Origin: Paracoccus rhizosphaerae
GTDB lineage: Bacteria > Pseudomonadota > Alphaproteobacteria > Rhodobacterales > Rhodobacteraceae
DNA length: 59,520 bases
NCBI RefSeq assembly: GCF_026162645.1
Contig: NZ_JAOTBE010000018.1
Location: forward strand, 1 to 59,520
Direction of reading: 5' to 3'
Shown in pieces: positions 1 to 9,379 of this stretch. Under the pieces are notes generated by a model, which was given only the letters and a program-made list of their open reading frames with translations, had not been told where the DNA came from and made no database searches. Made by a program: the position numbers and the translations under genes. Within the stretch, counting starts at the first letter, position 1; each line of letters begins with the position of its first letter.

Positions 1-108
1 TTCGGCAGGCTTAAAGACTGGAGGCGCGTGGCGACCCGCTACGACCGATGCCCAAAGGTCTTCCTATCCGCGATCGCCCTCGCAGCTGTCGTCATCTATT
101 GGTTATGA
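1..108 (+). mobile_element. 3' end of IS5-family transposase gene, cut by window edge
   Basis: The first 35 codons read FGRLKDWRRVATRYDR followed by a hydrophobic tail ending in VVIYWL and a TGA stop at 106-108. This is the usual C-terminus of IS5/IS427-group DDE transposases of alphaproteobacteria, just after the catalytic Glu region. The 5' part lies outside the window, so intactness cannot be judged. The element's right end probably falls within the next 10-20 bases (CCTGACCCTA near 112-121), but the matching left repeat is not visible, so this boundary is inferred. Confidence 0.8.
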
Positions 109-628
109 ATCCTGACCCTAACGCTTCTCAGATGAATTATCTGATCGCAGGCATCGTTAAGGGAATCTCTTGATCAAGCCGTAGAGCGACACATCCCATT
201 CCACTCCATCATATCCTCCAGCAGCGCCTTCTTCCCCCTTTCGCTGATCCGGCGGGGGTCTCTCCATGGGAACCCGCGCCCCAAGCTCTAGGGGGAACAC
301 AGCGGCTCCTCGTCCATGCCCGCTAGCGCCGCGTGCTCTTCGCGCTGCGGATCGTCGAATTCGGGGCGGCGGCCCTCCAGCCCCTCGGCCTCGCGGTGCT
401 CGGTGGCTATCGCCCAGAACTTGATCGATGCCGCCGGCGAGCCAGGATCGCGATTGGTGACGCCGGCTTGGGCTCGCACAAGGTCACACCCCAGCAAGCG
501 TTATCCTGCCTGCGACGGCAAGCTTCTGCCCATCGGATGCCGTTCCTTGACCGATTCCCAGTTTCCTGCTTGAAGCGCAGGCTGGCGGTGCCATACGCTT
601 CAACCGAAGCGTGTAGAGAGAGGCGCCG
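109..628. other. gap between IS end and CAP-RTX gene, no convincing gene
   Basis: About 520 bases carry no gene I can support. A 69-codon minus-strand frame (288-497) has a plausible-looking internal stretch (KFWAIATEHREAEGLEG) but no ribosome binding site and no family I recognise. Short minus-strand frames at 160-260 look like eroded coding sequence. Debris next to an IS end is the most likely reading. Confidence 0.4.
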
Positions 629-1828
629 ATGTCCCATGCCACCCCGGCCGAGCGGTATTTCCTGCAGTTGGTCAACCAGGAACGTGCGCGCCACGATCTT
701 GCGCCGCTGGTCCTGGAGATGCGCCTGAACGACTCGGCGGCGGCCCACAGCCGCTGGATGCTGGAGGACGACACGTTCTCGCACACGGGCGAAGGGGGCT
801 CGAAGGCGTCCGAACGGGTGCGGGACGCGAACTTCCCGCTCGAGGGCAGCTGGCGGGTGGCCGAAAACCTCGCCCTGATCTCGGACGACCGGGACGGGTC
901 CTTGATGGACGAGGTCCGTCAGATGCACGTCAACCTGATGAACAGCCCCGGTCACCGGGCCAACATCCTGGATCCCAGGGTCGAATACCTGGGCGTGGGG
1001 ATCGAGGTCGGGAACCTTGGCAGCGACCGCGTCGTCATGGTGACGCAGAACTTCGCCGCGACCGGCGGGCAGGTGCATCTGGACGCGGCGCCGGGGGTGG
1101 CGATCACCACCGTCGGCGCGCCGATGCTGAACGCGCCTTCACCTTCAATTGCGGCATGGCGGGCGCAGGTCGGAGACTATCACCAAGGTCCCTTTGCTAC
1201 GGCCGGAAACGACCAGATCCTGCGCGGAGACGGGAACGACACGGTCTGGGGCGGGACAGGTTTCGACTGGATCAACGGGGGCGGTGGCGCCGACGCGCTT
1301 CATGGCGGGCGCGGCAACGACGTGATCATGGGGCATCTGGGGAACGACCGGATCTGGGGCGATATCGGTGGCGATCGCCTGTCCGGCGGTGCGGGGAACG
1401 ACATCATGGCCGGCGGACCGGGATATGATGTGATGACCGGGGACATGGGCGACGACCGGATGTTCGGCGGCGATCATAACGATCGCCTGTTCGGCAACTG
1501 GGGCGCCGACACGCTATTGGGCGGTACGGGCAACGACCTGCTGGCGGGTGGTCTTGGAAATGACGAGCTGCATGGCGGTGCGGGCGCGGACCAGTTCGTC
1601 TTCGCCGGGCAGGTCGGCGTCGATCGGATCGTCGACTTTCAGCCGGGTATCGACCGCATCCTGATCGACAAGGATCTGGTGGGGCGCGATGTGACCGACT
1701 TCGTCCGCGCCGATGTTCGCGAAACCGATTTCGGAGTGGTGATCGATCTGGGGTCGGGGAATCGCATCGCCCTGACGAACCCGAACCTGAGCTGGCAGGA
1801 CGTGGCGGACGATATCTTCCTGTTCTAG
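629..1828 (+). CDS. secreted CAP (SCP/PR1)-domain protein with RTX calcium-binding repeats
   Basis: This 399-residue protein has two parts. Residues about 8-145 are a bacterial CAP domain: it shows the cavity residues His40, Glu79 and His109 (SPGHRANIL) and the VNQERARHDL and FSHTG motifs. Residues about 192-322 hold repeated GGxGNDxLxG nonapeptides that fold into a calcium-binding parallel beta roll, followed by a DQFVF...DRIVDF tail typical of type I secretion substrates. There is no N-terminal signal peptide, which fits C-terminal type I export. The start is supported by a purine-rich AGAGAGG just upstream. No exporter genes lie nearby. The role of CAP domains in bacteria is mostly unknown; binding of a lipid or a cell-wall role is only a guess. 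Confidence 0.85.
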   Translation: MSHATPAERYFLQLVNQERARHDLAPLVLEMRLNDSAAAHSRWMLEDDTFSHTGEGGSKASERVRDANFPLEGSWRVAENLALISDDRDGSLMDEVRQMHVNLMNSPGHRANILDPRVEYLGVGIEVGNLGSDRVVMVTQNFAATGGQVHLDAAPGVAITTVGAPMLNAPSPSIAAWRAQVGDYHQGPFATAGNDQILRGDGNDTVWGGTGFDWINGGGGADALHGGRGNDVIMGHLGNDRIWGDIGGDRLSGGAGNDIMAGGPGYDVMTGDMGDDRMFGGDHNDRLFGNWGADTLLGGTGNDLLAGGLGNDELHGGAGADQFVFAGQVGVDRIVDFQPGIDRILIDKDLVGRDVTDFVRADVRETDFGVVIDLGSGNRIALTNPNLSWQDVADDIFLF

Positions 1829-1834
1829 GCGGTC

Positions 1835-2575
1835 TCAGACCCGCTGCAGCAGGTAGCAGTCCATGATCCAGCCGTGCGAGGCGCGGGCTTCGGCGCGCGT
1901 CTTGATGATCCTCGGTCCGGCCTCGGCCAGCGGACCATGGTCCCGGATCTGCTGCGGCATCCCCAGGAAGGCGCCCCACCAGATCCGGATGCCCTCCGGC
2001 GGCAGGCTCTGGAAAGCGCAGGCGCCGTCGAGCATCACCACCAGCCGGTCCACCGCTGCGGGCCACCCGTGGTCGCGCAGCATCCGGCCAGTGGTGATCT
2101 GCACCGGCGCGCCCAGGTCGTTCAGCGGGATCGCGTGGGCCGCGCACAGTGCCTGGATGGCGGTGATGCCGGGAATGACCGTCACCGGCGAGTCCAGCCG
2201 CGCCGCGATGCGCAGGCTGCTGTCATAGAGGGACGGGTCGCCCCAGACCAGCAGCGACACCTGGCCACCATTGGGCAGGTGTCGCGCGATCTGGGCCGAC
2301 CATGCCAGGGCGATGGCGTCGTGCCAGCGCTCGACCGCGCCGAGATAGTCCGCGTCGGCGGTATCGCGGCGCGGCAGGTCGAACTCTGCCCGCCGGACGC
2401 GGCCGCCGGTCAGGTGCCGCCCGATGATCTCGCGGCGCAGCCCGGCCAGGTCGGCCTTGTCCTCGCCCTTCAGAGGGATCAGCACCAGGTCGGACGCCTG
2501 CAGGGCCTGGATGGCCTGCAGGGTCAGGTGATCGGGATTCCCGGTGCCGATCCCGATCAGGGTCAGCCGGATCAT
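1835..2575 (-). CDS. cobF: precorrin-6A synthase (deacetylating) CobF
   Basis: CobF uses S-adenosylmethionine to methylate C1 of precorrin-5 with loss of the extruded acetyl group, giving precorrin-6A in the aerobic cobalamin route. The 246-residue protein has the tetrapyrrole methylase fold marks: IGIGTGNPDHLT at the N-terminus, a WGDPSLYDS motif in the middle and VIPGITAIQALCAAH after it. Length matches the family. Its ATG overlaps the cbiM stop (ATGA), so it is translationally coupled to cbiM and should share the riboswitch upstream of that gene. The stop lies only 6 bases from the convergent CAP-RTX gene, and no clear terminator separates them. Confidence 0.93.
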   Translation of the reverse strand: MIRLTLIGIGTGNPDHLTLQAIQALQASDLVLIPLKGEDKADLAGLRREIIGRHLTGGRVRRAEFDLPRRDTADADYLGAVERWHDAIALAWSAQIARHLPNGGQVSLLVWGDPSLYDSSLRIAARLDSPVTVIPGITAIQALCAAHAIPLNDLGAPVQITTGRMLRDHGWPAAVDRLVVMLDGACAFQSLPPEGIRIWWGAFLGMPQQIRDHGPLAEAGPRIIKTRAEARASHGWIMDCYLLQRV

Positions 2576-3237
2576 GCGTAGAGGCGCGGCGTCACCAGCC
2601 CGCTGTCACGAAGCCGGTGCAGGGATTTGGCACCGGCCAGCAGCGCCAGATCGACCAGAGGCTCCAGCGCCACGACCAGCATGTAAGCGGCGCCGAATGT
2701 GGCGACGCCTTCCCACGCGGCAGCGCCCTGGCCATAGAAGGCCCAGAACGCCACCCAGGCGACGACCCCGCCCTGGAAGGCCGTCGACAGTGCCAGCGCC
2801 TGGCCATAGCTCAGGTCGACATAGGCGGTGTGGGGGGCGACGACGCGGCGGGCGACCGCGGCGACCGCGAACAGCGGCACCAGCAGCGTGGTGACGTTCA
2901 TGCCGTATTGCGGCAGATCGAAGGGCGCGAAGAACAGCCCCTGCGCCAGCAGGCCAAGCGCCAGGCCGATGGCGGCAGGCGCCGCGCCAAAGATCAGGAA
3001 CAGGGTCGATCCCAGGATCAGGTGCACCTCGGACACGCCGACGGCGACATGGGGCAGCACCTGAAAGAAGACGAAGGTGGCGACGGTCGCCAGCGCGGCC
3101 CGCGCGCCAAGCGAAGCAAGGCCCCGTTCGCGCAGGGCGTCCACCGCCAGCTTCAGGGTATAGATGCCGGCGGTCGCGGCGGTGGCATAGCTGAGCACGA
3201 TCTTCGCGCCAGCGACGATGCCCGGTTCGATATGCAT
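2572..3237 (-). CDS. cbiM: CbiM-family cobalt transport permease (ECF substrate-binding component)
   Basis: The protein begins MHIEPGIV, matching the CbiM family in which the N-terminal Met-His coordinates the metal, and has about six hydrophobic segments. I chose the ATG at 3237 because AGGAG lies 8 bases upstream and because the MHI start is functionally required; an upstream in-frame ATG at 3261 would hide His2. It presumably imports Co2+ for corrin synthesis. No CbiN, CbiQ or CbiO genes are adjacent, so it either works alone or uses partners encoded elsewhere. It follows a cobalamin riboswitch and overlaps cobF by 4 bases. Confidence 0.85.
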   Translation of the reverse strand: MHIEPGIVAGAKIVLSYATAATAGIYTLKLAVDALRERGLASLGARAALATVATFVFFQVLPHVAVGVSEVHLILGSTLFLIFGAAPAAIGLALGLLAQGLFFAPFDLPQYGMNVTTLLVPLFAVAAVARRVVAPHTAYVDLSYGQALALSTAFQGGVVAWVAFWAFYGQGAAAWEGVATFGAAYMLVVALEPLVDLALLAGAKSLHRLRDSGLVTPRLYA

Positions 3238-3284
3238 GGTCATGTCTCCTGTGGCCGTCACACCCGACGGCGGGAAAGGTTTCC

Positions 3285-3475
3285 TGCCATGGCCGGTTTC
3301 CTGGCTTGCGGGTCAGGGCGCGGCGTCGGCCTTCCCGGGGTGGCCCCAGTGGCACGGGTGACGCGCGCTCTCCGCATACAGTCGCGGGGGCGGCTGGGGC
3401 TTCGGGCGCCGCGATTGGGTCCGCCCTTCCCCATTCCCGATGAAGCCCGACGCCTGAGGCATCGCATGGGCACCA
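3285..3475 (-). promoter_or_regulatory. cobalamin (B12) riboswitch ahead of cbiM-cobF
   Basis: Read on the minus strand, this leader has the conserved blocks of the AdoCbl riboswitch in order: a GGGAATGGGGAAGGG-type segment, CCCCCGCGACTGTATGCGGA, GCCACTG and the B12 box AAGCCAGGAAACCGGCC. It ends about 50 bases before the cbiM ATG. Bound cobalamin is expected to switch off cbiM and cobF expression. The 5' and 3' limits are approximate. Confidence 0.93.
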
Positions 3476-3512
3476 TGCAGGCCTTCACCTGAACGTCATC
3501 GCGTCGCCTGCG

Positions 3513-4838
3513 TCAAGTCGCGGCAGGCGCGATCAGATGAAAGAATGTCCCCGTAACCTGCCCGCCGCCCGGCATGGCGCGGTGGCTGCCGGTTTCGGGA
3601 ACCTCGGCACCATTGGCATCCGTGACCCGCGCCAGCGGCGCATCGGGCTGCGACAGGATCGAGGCATAGTGGAATTCATGCCCCCGCAGCGGCTGGCGGC
3701 CCAGGCCGGGCGTCGGGGCCACGGGCTCGGCCCGCCGGTATCCCAGGTGCATCCGGCGCTTGGCATAGCTGGTTTCCAGCCCCAGAAGGCCCAGCATCTG
3801 GTGGCGGGTGCCATCGGCATCGACCAGCCCCGCCCCCAACGCCATATAGCCTCCGCATTCGCCATGCACCGGGCGCGTTTCGGCAAAGCGGTGCATCGCC
3901 GCCCGGAACCCCTGGGCCGAGGCGATGCGCAGGGCGTGCAGTTCGGGATAGCCGCCGGGCAGCCAGCAGCAGTCGGCGCTGTCGTCCGGCCCCTGGTCGG
4001 CCAGCGGAGAGAAGGGCAGGATCGTCGCACCGGCCCGGCGCCAGGCCTCCATGACATGGGGATAGACGAAGCTGAAGGCCGCGTCGCGGGCCAGGGCGAT
4101 CCGCATGCCGGGCGGGGTCAGCGGCAGGGGCGCCGCATGATCGGGCAGGGTGCGCCCGGCGGCGGCAGCGACGATGGCGTCAAGGTCGCAATGGGCGCCG
4201 ACGAAATCACCGGCATGGTCCAGGATCGCCTGCAGGCCGGCGGTCTCCTCGGCCTGGACCAGCCCCAGGTGCCGTTCGGGCAGGATGATGTTGCCCTGGC
4301 GCGGCAGGACGCCCAGCACCGTGATCCCGGCATCGCGCATCCCCTCGCGGATCAGGGCCTCGTGCCGGGCAGAGGCGACGCGGTTCAGCACCACCCCCGC
4401 GAAGGGCAGGTCCGGGCGCAGCGTCGCAAAGCCGCGCGCGGTGGCGGCGGCCGACTGCGCCTGACCGCCCACGTCCAGGATCAGCACCACCGGCCAGCCC
4501 ATCATCTGCGCGATCTCGGCGCTGGAGCCGATGCCGGTCTCACCTGCCGAGGCCACCCCGTCGAAGAGGCCCATCGACCCTTCGGCCAGCACCAGGTCGG
4601 CGGGCGGTTGTCCGGTGACATGGGCGGCGATACGCCCCGGCTCCATCGCCCAGGCATCAAGGTTGAAGCTGGACCGCCCCGAGGCCGCGTGATGGAACCC
4701 GGGATCTATGTAGTCCGGCCCGGACTTGAAGGGCTGCACGGTCAGCCCCCGGCGCCGCAGCGCTGTCAACAGGCCAAGCATCAGCATCGTCTTGCCGGTC
4801 CCCGAGGCGGGGGCCGAGATCATCAGGCCGGGCGTCAT
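3513..4838 (-). CDS. cobB: hydrogenobyrinic acid a,c-diamide synthase CobB
   Basis: CobB amidates the a and c side chains of hydrogenobyrinic acid using glutamine and ATP. The 441-residue protein has an N-terminal dethiobiotin-synthase-like ATPase domain with the P-loop [10 protein letters not shown] (about residues 8-17) and [10 protein letters not shown], and a C-terminal class I-like glutamine amidotransferase domain with the nucleophile in [11 protein letters not shown]. Length fits the family. Its start overlaps the cobM stop by 4 bases, so it is the last gene of cobL-cobE-cobM-cobB. The B12 riboswitch that follows belongs to the next unit, cbiM-cobF. Confidence 0.94.
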   Translation of the reverse strand: MTPGLMISAPASGTGKTMLMLGLLTALRRRGLTVQPFKSGPDYIDPGFHHAASGRSSFNLDAWAMEPGRIAAHVTGQPPADLVLAEGSMGLFDGVASAGETGIGSSAEIAQMMGWPVVLILDVGGQAQSAAATARGFATLRPDLPFAGVVLNRVASARHEALIREGMRDAGITVLGVLPRQGNIILPERHLGLVQAEETAGLQAILDHAGDFVGAHCDLDAIVAAAAGRTLPDHAAPLPLTPPGMRIALARDAAFSFVYPHVMEAWRRAGATILPFSPLADQGPDDSADCCWLPGGYPELHALRIASAQGFRAAMHRFAETRPVHGECGGYMALGAGLVDADGTRHQMLGLLGLETSYAKRRMHLGYRRAEPVAPTPGLGRQPLRGHEFHYASILSQPDAPLARVTDANGAEVPETGSHRAMPGGGQVTGTFFHLIAPAAT

Positions 4839-5608
4839 TCCGGAAACCTCGGATCAGCGCCGACGGGGCGATAGCGGCGGTCGTAATCGGCGGCATACAA
4901 ACGGCTGTCGTCGAAGCCTTCGGCCGCCAGCGCCGGGCCGACCAGGATCAGCGCAGTACGGTCGATGCCCTGCGCGTCGCCCTGCACCCGCGACAGGGTC
5001 GAACGGATGATCCGCTGGTCGGGCCAGCTGGCCCGCCAGACCACCGCCACCGCGCAGTCCGGGCCGTAGTGCGGAGCCAAGTCCGCCACCACCCGGTCCA
5101 GGGCGTGGATCGACAGGTGGACCGCCAGCGTGGCCCCGGTGGCCCCGAAGGCGGCCAGCGTCTCTCGTTCCGGCATGGTCGAGGCGCGGCCCGGCGTCCG
5201 CGTCAGCACCACCGACTGCGCCACGCCGGGCAGCGTCAGTTCGGCCTCCAGCGCGGCGGCGGCGGCGGCGAAGGATGGCACGCCCGGCGTCACCTGGAAG
5301 GGGATGCCAAGCAGGCGCAGGCGGCGCAGCTGTTCGCCCATCGCCGACCAGACCGACAGGTCGCCCGAATGCAGCCGCGCGACGTCATGGCCCGCGGCAT
5401 GTGCGTCGGCCATTTCCTGGATGATTTGGTCCAGGCTCAGCGGCGCGGTGTTCACGATCCGCGCGCCGGGCGGGCAGTGCTGCAAGAGCGCGGGCGGCAC
5501 CAGGCTGCCGGCATAGAGGCAGACGGGGCAGGCGGCAATCAGGTCGCGGCCGCGCAGCGTGATCAGGTCGGCGGCACCGGGGCCGGCGCCGATGAAGTGG
5601 ACGGTCAT
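4835..5608 (-). CDS. cobM: precorrin-4 C11-methyltransferase CobM
   Basis: CobM adds a methyl group to C11 of precorrin-4 to give precorrin-5. The 257-residue protein shows the expected tetrapyrrole methylase signatures: [18 protein letters not shown] at the start, the CobM-typical [26 protein letters not shown], and [15 protein letters not shown]. It is coupled on both sides by ATGA overlaps, with cobE upstream and cobB downstream, so the enzymes are probably made in similar amounts. Confidence 0.94.
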   Translation of the reverse strand: MTVHFIGAGPGAADLITLRGRDLIAACPVCLYAGSLVPPALLQHCPPGARIVNTAPLSLDQIIQEMADAHAAGHDVARLHSGDLSVWSAMGEQLRRLRLLGIPFQVTPGVPSFAAAAAALEAELTLPGVAQSVVLTRTPGRASTMPERETLAAFGATGATLAVHLSIHALDRVVADLAPHYGPDCAVAVVWRASWPDQRIIRSTLSRVQGDAQGIDRTALILVGPALAAEGFDDSRLYAADYDRRYRPVGADPRFPE

Positions 5609-5934
5609 GGAACCTCTGCGATGGCGATGGCGATGGTGACGGGGCCGAAGCTGCGGCGCGGGGTCAACAGGCGGCCGCCGCAGGCGATGGCGGCAGCCTC
5701 GGCCACCGATCCTGTAGCGTACAGCGCCTGGATACGCGGTGATTGCGTGGGCGTCTCGATGCCCGCCACGGAGACCAGGCGCAGCGGCAGGCTCAGGGCG
5801 GCGGCGACGGGGCGCAGTTCTGCGGCACGGGCGGGAATGGTCGCCAAGGCATCGGCTCCGCCAGATGCCGTTAGCGCGGCCATGATCGGGCCGGGGCCGG
5901 TGCCCGGACGGCAGCCTATGCCCGCGACCCTCAT
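5605..5934 (-). CDS. cobE: CobE, CbiG C-terminal-like cobalamin biosynthesis protein
   Basis: This 109-residue protein starts [12 protein letters not shown] and matches the CobE/CbiG C-terminal family (GxGCRxG opening, [12 protein letters not shown] near the end). In the aerobic pathway CobE is needed for full activity but its exact reaction is not settled; the related CbiG opens the delta-lactone in the anaerobic route. The ATG overlaps the cobL stop and its own stop overlaps the cobM ATG, both as ATGA. An open frame continues far upstream in the same phase, but it is antisense-like filler inside cobL, so the short start is preferred. Confidence 0.88.
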   Translation of the reverse strand: MRVAGIGCRPGTGPGPIMAALTASGGADALATIPARAAELRPVAAALSLPLRLVSVAGIETPTQSPRIQALYATGSVAEAAAIACGGRLLTPRRSFGPVTIAIAIAEVP

Positions 5935-7121
5935 CGGCTGACCGCCCATTGCACGACCGGGCGCGCGGGCTGCCAGCCGCGCATCGTGCCTAGGGGGGCG
6001 GCGCGGGCGATCTCGATCCGTGTCAGATCGCCACCGCGGCGGGCATGGAGGTCGGCCAGCAGCGCCTCGGACTCCAGCGTGACGGCATTGGCGACCAGCC
6101 GCGCACCCGGCGGCAGTGCGGGCCACAGCGCGTCGAACAGCGCCGCGCTGGCCCCGCCGCCGACGAAGACCGCATCCGGTTCCGGCAGTTCGGCCAGCGC
6201 CTGCGGAGCCGCGCCCTGGTGCAGCGTCACGCGATCCGCCACGCCGAAATGGTCCAGGTTCGTGCGGATCAGGTCCAGCCGGTCCGCCCGAGGCTCCAGG
6301 CATATCGCCCGCCCCCCGGCCAGTGCCCATTCGACCGAGATCGAGCCGGACCCGCCGCCGATGTCCCAGAGCAGCGCCCCGGACCGGGGCTGCAGTGCCG
6401 CCAAGCTCAGCGCGCGGACCGGCGACTTGGTGATCTGGCCCCGATGCGCAAACAGGTCGTCGTCCCTGCCCGGCACCGCCGCCAGCCCCCAGCCACGCGG
6501 CAGGTCGGCCCCGTTCAGCGCAACAGCGACCGGGGCGGCGACATCGTGAAGCGTGAACTCTGCCGCCACCGTCTGTCTGACCCGCTCCGCCGGCCCGCCA
6601 AGCCGTTCCAGCACGGTCATCCGCATGGCGCCCGCGCCCTCTGCCGTCAACCACACGGCGAGTTCGGCAGGCGCGCCTCCGTCCCGCAGCGCCGCGATGA
6701 CCCGGCAGCCGCGCGCCAGATGCGGCCGCAGGCGCGTGAAGGGGGCGGCATGCAGGCCCAGGGTCGCGCAGGTCTCGATCCGCCAGCCAAGACGCGCCGC
6801 CGCCAGCGACAGCACCCCCGGCGCCGGCAGGGCGCGCCATTCGCCGGGCTGCAGCGCCGCAGCCAGGCTGCCGCCGGCGCCGAACCAGAACGGATCGCCC
6901 GAGGCCAGAACCGCCACCCGCTGCCCCCGCAGCGCTACGACTGGCGAGATGTCGAAGGGCACGGGCCAGGGCCGCCCGCGGTCTCCTGCCCCGGCCAGCC
7001 GCAGGTGGCGCGGCCCGCCAAAGATCACCTGCGCCGCGGCCAGTGCCCGGCGGCTTGCATCCCCCAGGTCGGTCAGGCCATTCTCGGTGATCCCGATGAT
7101 CGTCAACCAGGGGTCAGACAT
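5931..7121 (-). CDS. cobL: bifunctional precorrin-6Y C5,15-methyltransferase/decarboxylase CobL
   Basis: CobL methylates C5 and C15 of precorrin-6Y and decarboxylates the C12 acetate to give precorrin-8X. The protein has an N-terminal CbiE-like methylase domain ([15 protein letters not shown], then [13 protein letters not shown]) and a C-terminal CbiT-like domain with the SAM-binding [16 protein letters not shown] and the AVFVGGG motif. I place the start at 7121: family members begin with [10 protein letters not shown] and AGAAGAAGGA lies just upstream. An ATG at 7175 would overlap cobK by 56 bases. The chosen ATG lies within the same CATG as the divergent cobK start. Confidence 0.93.
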   Translation of the reverse strand: MSDPWLTIIGITENGLTDLGDASRRALAAAQVIFGGPRHLRLAGAGDRGRPWPVPFDISPVVALRGQRVAVLASGDPFWFGAGGSLAAALQPGEWRALPAPGVLSLAAARLGWRIETCATLGLHAAPFTRLRPHLARGCRVIAALRDGGAPAELAVWLTAEGAGAMRMTVLERLGGPAERVRQTVAAEFTLHDVAAPVAVALNGADLPRGWGLAAVPGRDDDLFAHRGQITKSPVRALSLAALQPRSGALLWDIGGGSGSISVEWALAGGRAICLEPRADRLDLIRTNLDHFGVADRVTLHQGAAPQALAELPEPDAVFVGGGASAALFDALWPALPPGARLVANAVTLESEALLADLHARRGGDLTRIEIARAAPLGTMRGWQPARPVVQWAVSR

Positions 7122-7860
7122 GCCGCGCGTCCTTCTTCTGGGCGGAACGTCCGAGGCCAGCGCCCTGGCCCGCATGCTGGCCGGGGCAGGGGTGCCGGCG
7201 GTTTTTTCCTATGCCGGACGGACGGCCACGCCGGTCGCCCAGCCGCTGCCGCTGCGCATCGGCGGCTTTGGCGGAGCCGAGGGGCTGGCCCGCCACCTGC
7301 ATGAGGGTGGCTTCACCCACCTGATCGACGCGACCCATCCCTTCGCGGCCCGGATCAGCCGCAATGCGATCCAGGCGGCCCGGTCCACCGGCACACCCCT
7401 GCTGGCACTTGAGCGGCCTGCGTGGCAGCCGGGACCCGGCGACGACTGGACCTGCGTGGCCGAAATCGACGGTGCCGTGGCCGCGCTGCCCCGCGACCCG
7501 ACGCGGGTGTTCCTGGCAATCGGCAAGCAGAATCTGGCGGCCTTTGCCGGTCTGCCGCATCGCTGGCTGCTGCGGCTGGTCGACAGGCCCGACGTTCCAC
7601 CCCTGCCGCGGGCCCGGATCGTGATCGCCCGCGGGCCGTTCACCGAAGCCGGCGACCACGAATTGATGGCCGCGCATGGCATCACGCACCTGGTCGCGAA
7701 AAACAGCGGTGGCGGCGGTGCGGCGGCCAAGCTGGCGGCGGCGCGGCGCCTGGGCGTCCGGGTGGTGATGATCGACCGCCCCGCGCTGCTCGACCGCCTG
7801 ACCGTCGCCGAACCGGCCGAGGCGCTGGACTGGCTGAGCCGGGCTCCGACGACTGCCTGA
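7120..7860 (+). CDS. cobK: precorrin-6A reductase CobK
   Basis: CobK uses NADPH to reduce precorrin-6A to precorrin-6Y. The 246-residue protein begins [17 protein letters not shown] (dinucleotide-binding loop) and has DATHPFAARISRNA and VAKNSGGGGAAAKLAAAR, all typical of CobK. AGGGGT lies 7 bases upstream of the ATG, inside the cobL coding region. It is the only plus-strand gene within the minus-strand corrin series from cobG to cobB, lying between cobJ and cobL. Its promoter must sit within cobL, or it is transcribed from farther away. Confidence 0.93.
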   Translation: MPRVLLLGGTSEASALARMLAGAGVPAVFSYAGRTATPVAQPLPLRIGGFGGAEGLARHLHEGGFTHLIDATHPFAARISRNAIQAARSTGTPLLALERPAWQPGPGDDWTCVAEIDGAVAALPRDPTRVFLAIGKQNLAAFAGLPHRWLLRLVDRPDVPPLPRARIVIARGPFTEAGDHELMAAHGITHLVAKNSGGGGAAAKLAAARRLGVRVVMIDRPALLDRLTVAEPAEALDWLSRAPTTA

Positions 7861-7901
7861 AAGGCGCCGGTCCGCCGACGCGGGCGTCTGTTCCATCCGC
7901 A

Positions 7902-8636
7902 TCACGCCCTGCCTGCGCTGCGGGGGGTATAGACCCACCGCCCGACACGCCGCGTGGCAGCGTTGCCGACCAGCACGACCGTGCGCATGTCAGCCATGTC
8001 CGGTCGTGCCTCGGCCAGCGTCACGACCGACAGCGCCTCGTCCGGGGTGCTGACGGCGCGGGCGAAGATCAGCAGGCGTTCGGGTTCGCATTCCTCTCGC
8101 AGGATCTCCAGCACGCGGGCAAAGCCCTCGGGGCGCGACCGCGAGCGGGGGTTGTAGAACGCCATGGCGAAATCGCCCCTTGCCGCGTGGCGCAGGCGAT
8201 GTTCGACCAGCGCGAAGGGCTTGAGGTTGTCCGACAGGTTGATCGCGCAGAAATCGTGGCCCAAGGGCGCGCCTGCCCGCGCGGCCGCCGCCAGCATCGC
8301 CGTGATGCCGGGCAGGATGCGGATGTCAGGCTCGGCGCCCGCCGCCTCGACCGCCTCGAAAAGGGCCGAGGCCATGGCGAAGACCCCCGGATCGCCCGAC
8401 GAGACGATCACCACCCGCCGCCCCGCCGCCGCGAGGTCCAGCGCGTGGTGGGCGCGGTCCAGCTCCACCCGGTTGTCCGACGGATGCAGGGTCAGGCCGG
8501 GACGCGGCGCCACCCGCGCGACATAGGGGATATAGCCAATCACGTCCGTCGCCTGATCCAGCGCGGTGGCGACTTCGGGCGTGACCAGCGCGTCATCGCC
8601 CGGCCCCAGGCCCGCGACGGCGATCCAGCCGGTCAT
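7902..8636 (-). CDS. cobJ: precorrin-3B C17-methyltransferase CobJ
   Basis: CobJ catalyses ring contraction and C17 methylation of precorrin-3B to precorrin-4. The 244-residue protein has GWIAVAGLGPGDDALVTPE, the family hallmark DVIGYIPYV, VSSGDPGVFAMA, ILPGITAMLAAAARAGAPLGHDFC and AFYNPRSRSR. The ATG overlaps the cobI stop (ATGA). The stop lies 41 bases from the convergent cobK. No strong terminator is visible there, so minus-strand transcripts could continue across cobK into cobL. Confidence 0.94.
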   Translation of the reverse strand: MTGWIAVAGLGPGDDALVTPEVATALDQATDVIGYIPYVARVAPRPGLTLHPSDNRVELDRAHHALDLAAAGRRVVIVSSGDPGVFAMASALFEAVEAAGAEPDIRILPGITAMLAAAARAGAPLGHDFCAINLSDNLKPFALVEHRLRHAARGDFAMAFYNPRSRSRPEGFARVLEILREECEPERLLIFARAVSTPDEALSVVTLAEARPDMADMRTVVLVGNAATRRVGRWVYTPRSAGRA

Positions 8637-9376
8637 TCGGCGGCGTCCGGCATGGCCACGGGACGGCGGCCCTGTCCGTGGACCAGCACGATGGCGAAAT
8701 AGGGGCAATCGGCGGCCTCGACCTCGGCCAGCCGGGCAATGCGCTGGCCGGGCATGGTGCCACGCTCGACCAGCCAGGCGTCGTCCAGGCGCCCGGCGGC
8801 GGCCAGCGCGCGGCGGACCTTGGGCAGGTTGCGGCCGGTCTTCATCACCACCATCGCGTCGCAGGCGGCCATGTGGCGGGCCAGGTCGGCCTCGGGCAGG
8901 GTGCCCATCAGCACGGTCAGCACGTCGTCGCCCCAAGTGATCGGCGTGCCGCTGGCGTTCCAGCAGCCGACCATGCCGGGGATGCCGGGGATGACCCGCA
9001 CCGGCACCCGGTCCCTCAGTCGCACGTAAAGATGCATGAACGAGCCATAGAGGAACGGGTCCCCTTCGCACAGCACGACCACGTCGTGGTTCTGGGCCAG
9101 CGCAGCCAGCCGGCCCGCCCACTCATCGTAGAACCGCGACAGCAGGTCGATATAGGCCGGGCTGTCGAAGGGCAGCTCCGTCGTCACCGGGTATTCCATC
9201 GGGTATTCGGCGCAGCCGGGGGGCAGCATTCCGTCGACGATCCGCCGCGCCTGCCCCTGCCGCCCCGGCTTGCGGAAGAAGGCCACATGGCGCGCGCCCC
9301 GGATCGCCCGGTCGGCACCGACCGAGATCAGGTCGGGATCGCCCGGGCCCAGGCCCGCGCAGATGATCTGTCCCAT
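8633..9376 (-). CDS. cobI: precorrin-2 C20-methyltransferase CobI
   Basis: CobI methylates C20 of precorrin-2 to form precorrin-3A, the first committed corrin step. The 247-residue protein has GQIICAGLGPGDPDLISV, LCEGDPFLYGSFMH and VIPGIPGMVGCWNASGTPI, all standard for the family. A GGAGTGAGCC segment precedes the ATG. It starts 3 bases after cobH ends and overlaps cobJ by 4 bases, within the operon that begins at the riboswitch near 16 kb. Confidence 0.94.
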   Translation of the reverse strand: MGQIICAGLGPGDPDLISVGADRAIRGARHVAFFRKPGRQGQARRIVDGMLPPGCAEYPMEYPVTTELPFDSPAYIDLLSRFYDEWAGRLAALAQNHDVVVLCEGDPFLYGSFMHLYVRLRDRVPVRVIPGIPGMVGCWNASGTPITWGDDVLTVLMGTLPEADLARHMAACDAMVVMKTGRNLPKVRRALAAAGRLDDAWLVERGTMPGQRIARLAEVEAADCPYFAIVLVHGQGRRPVAMPDAAE

Positions 9377-9379
9377 GGC

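Noticed and set aside
1190..1600. Tandem repeat-like DNA
   Set aside because: The periodicity comes from the RTX nonapeptide repeats of the CAP-RTX gene and not from a CRISPR or satellite.
7122..7175. Longer cobL starting at 7175
   Set aside because: It would overlap cobK by 56 bases and add 18 Arg-rich residues that CobL proteins do not have.
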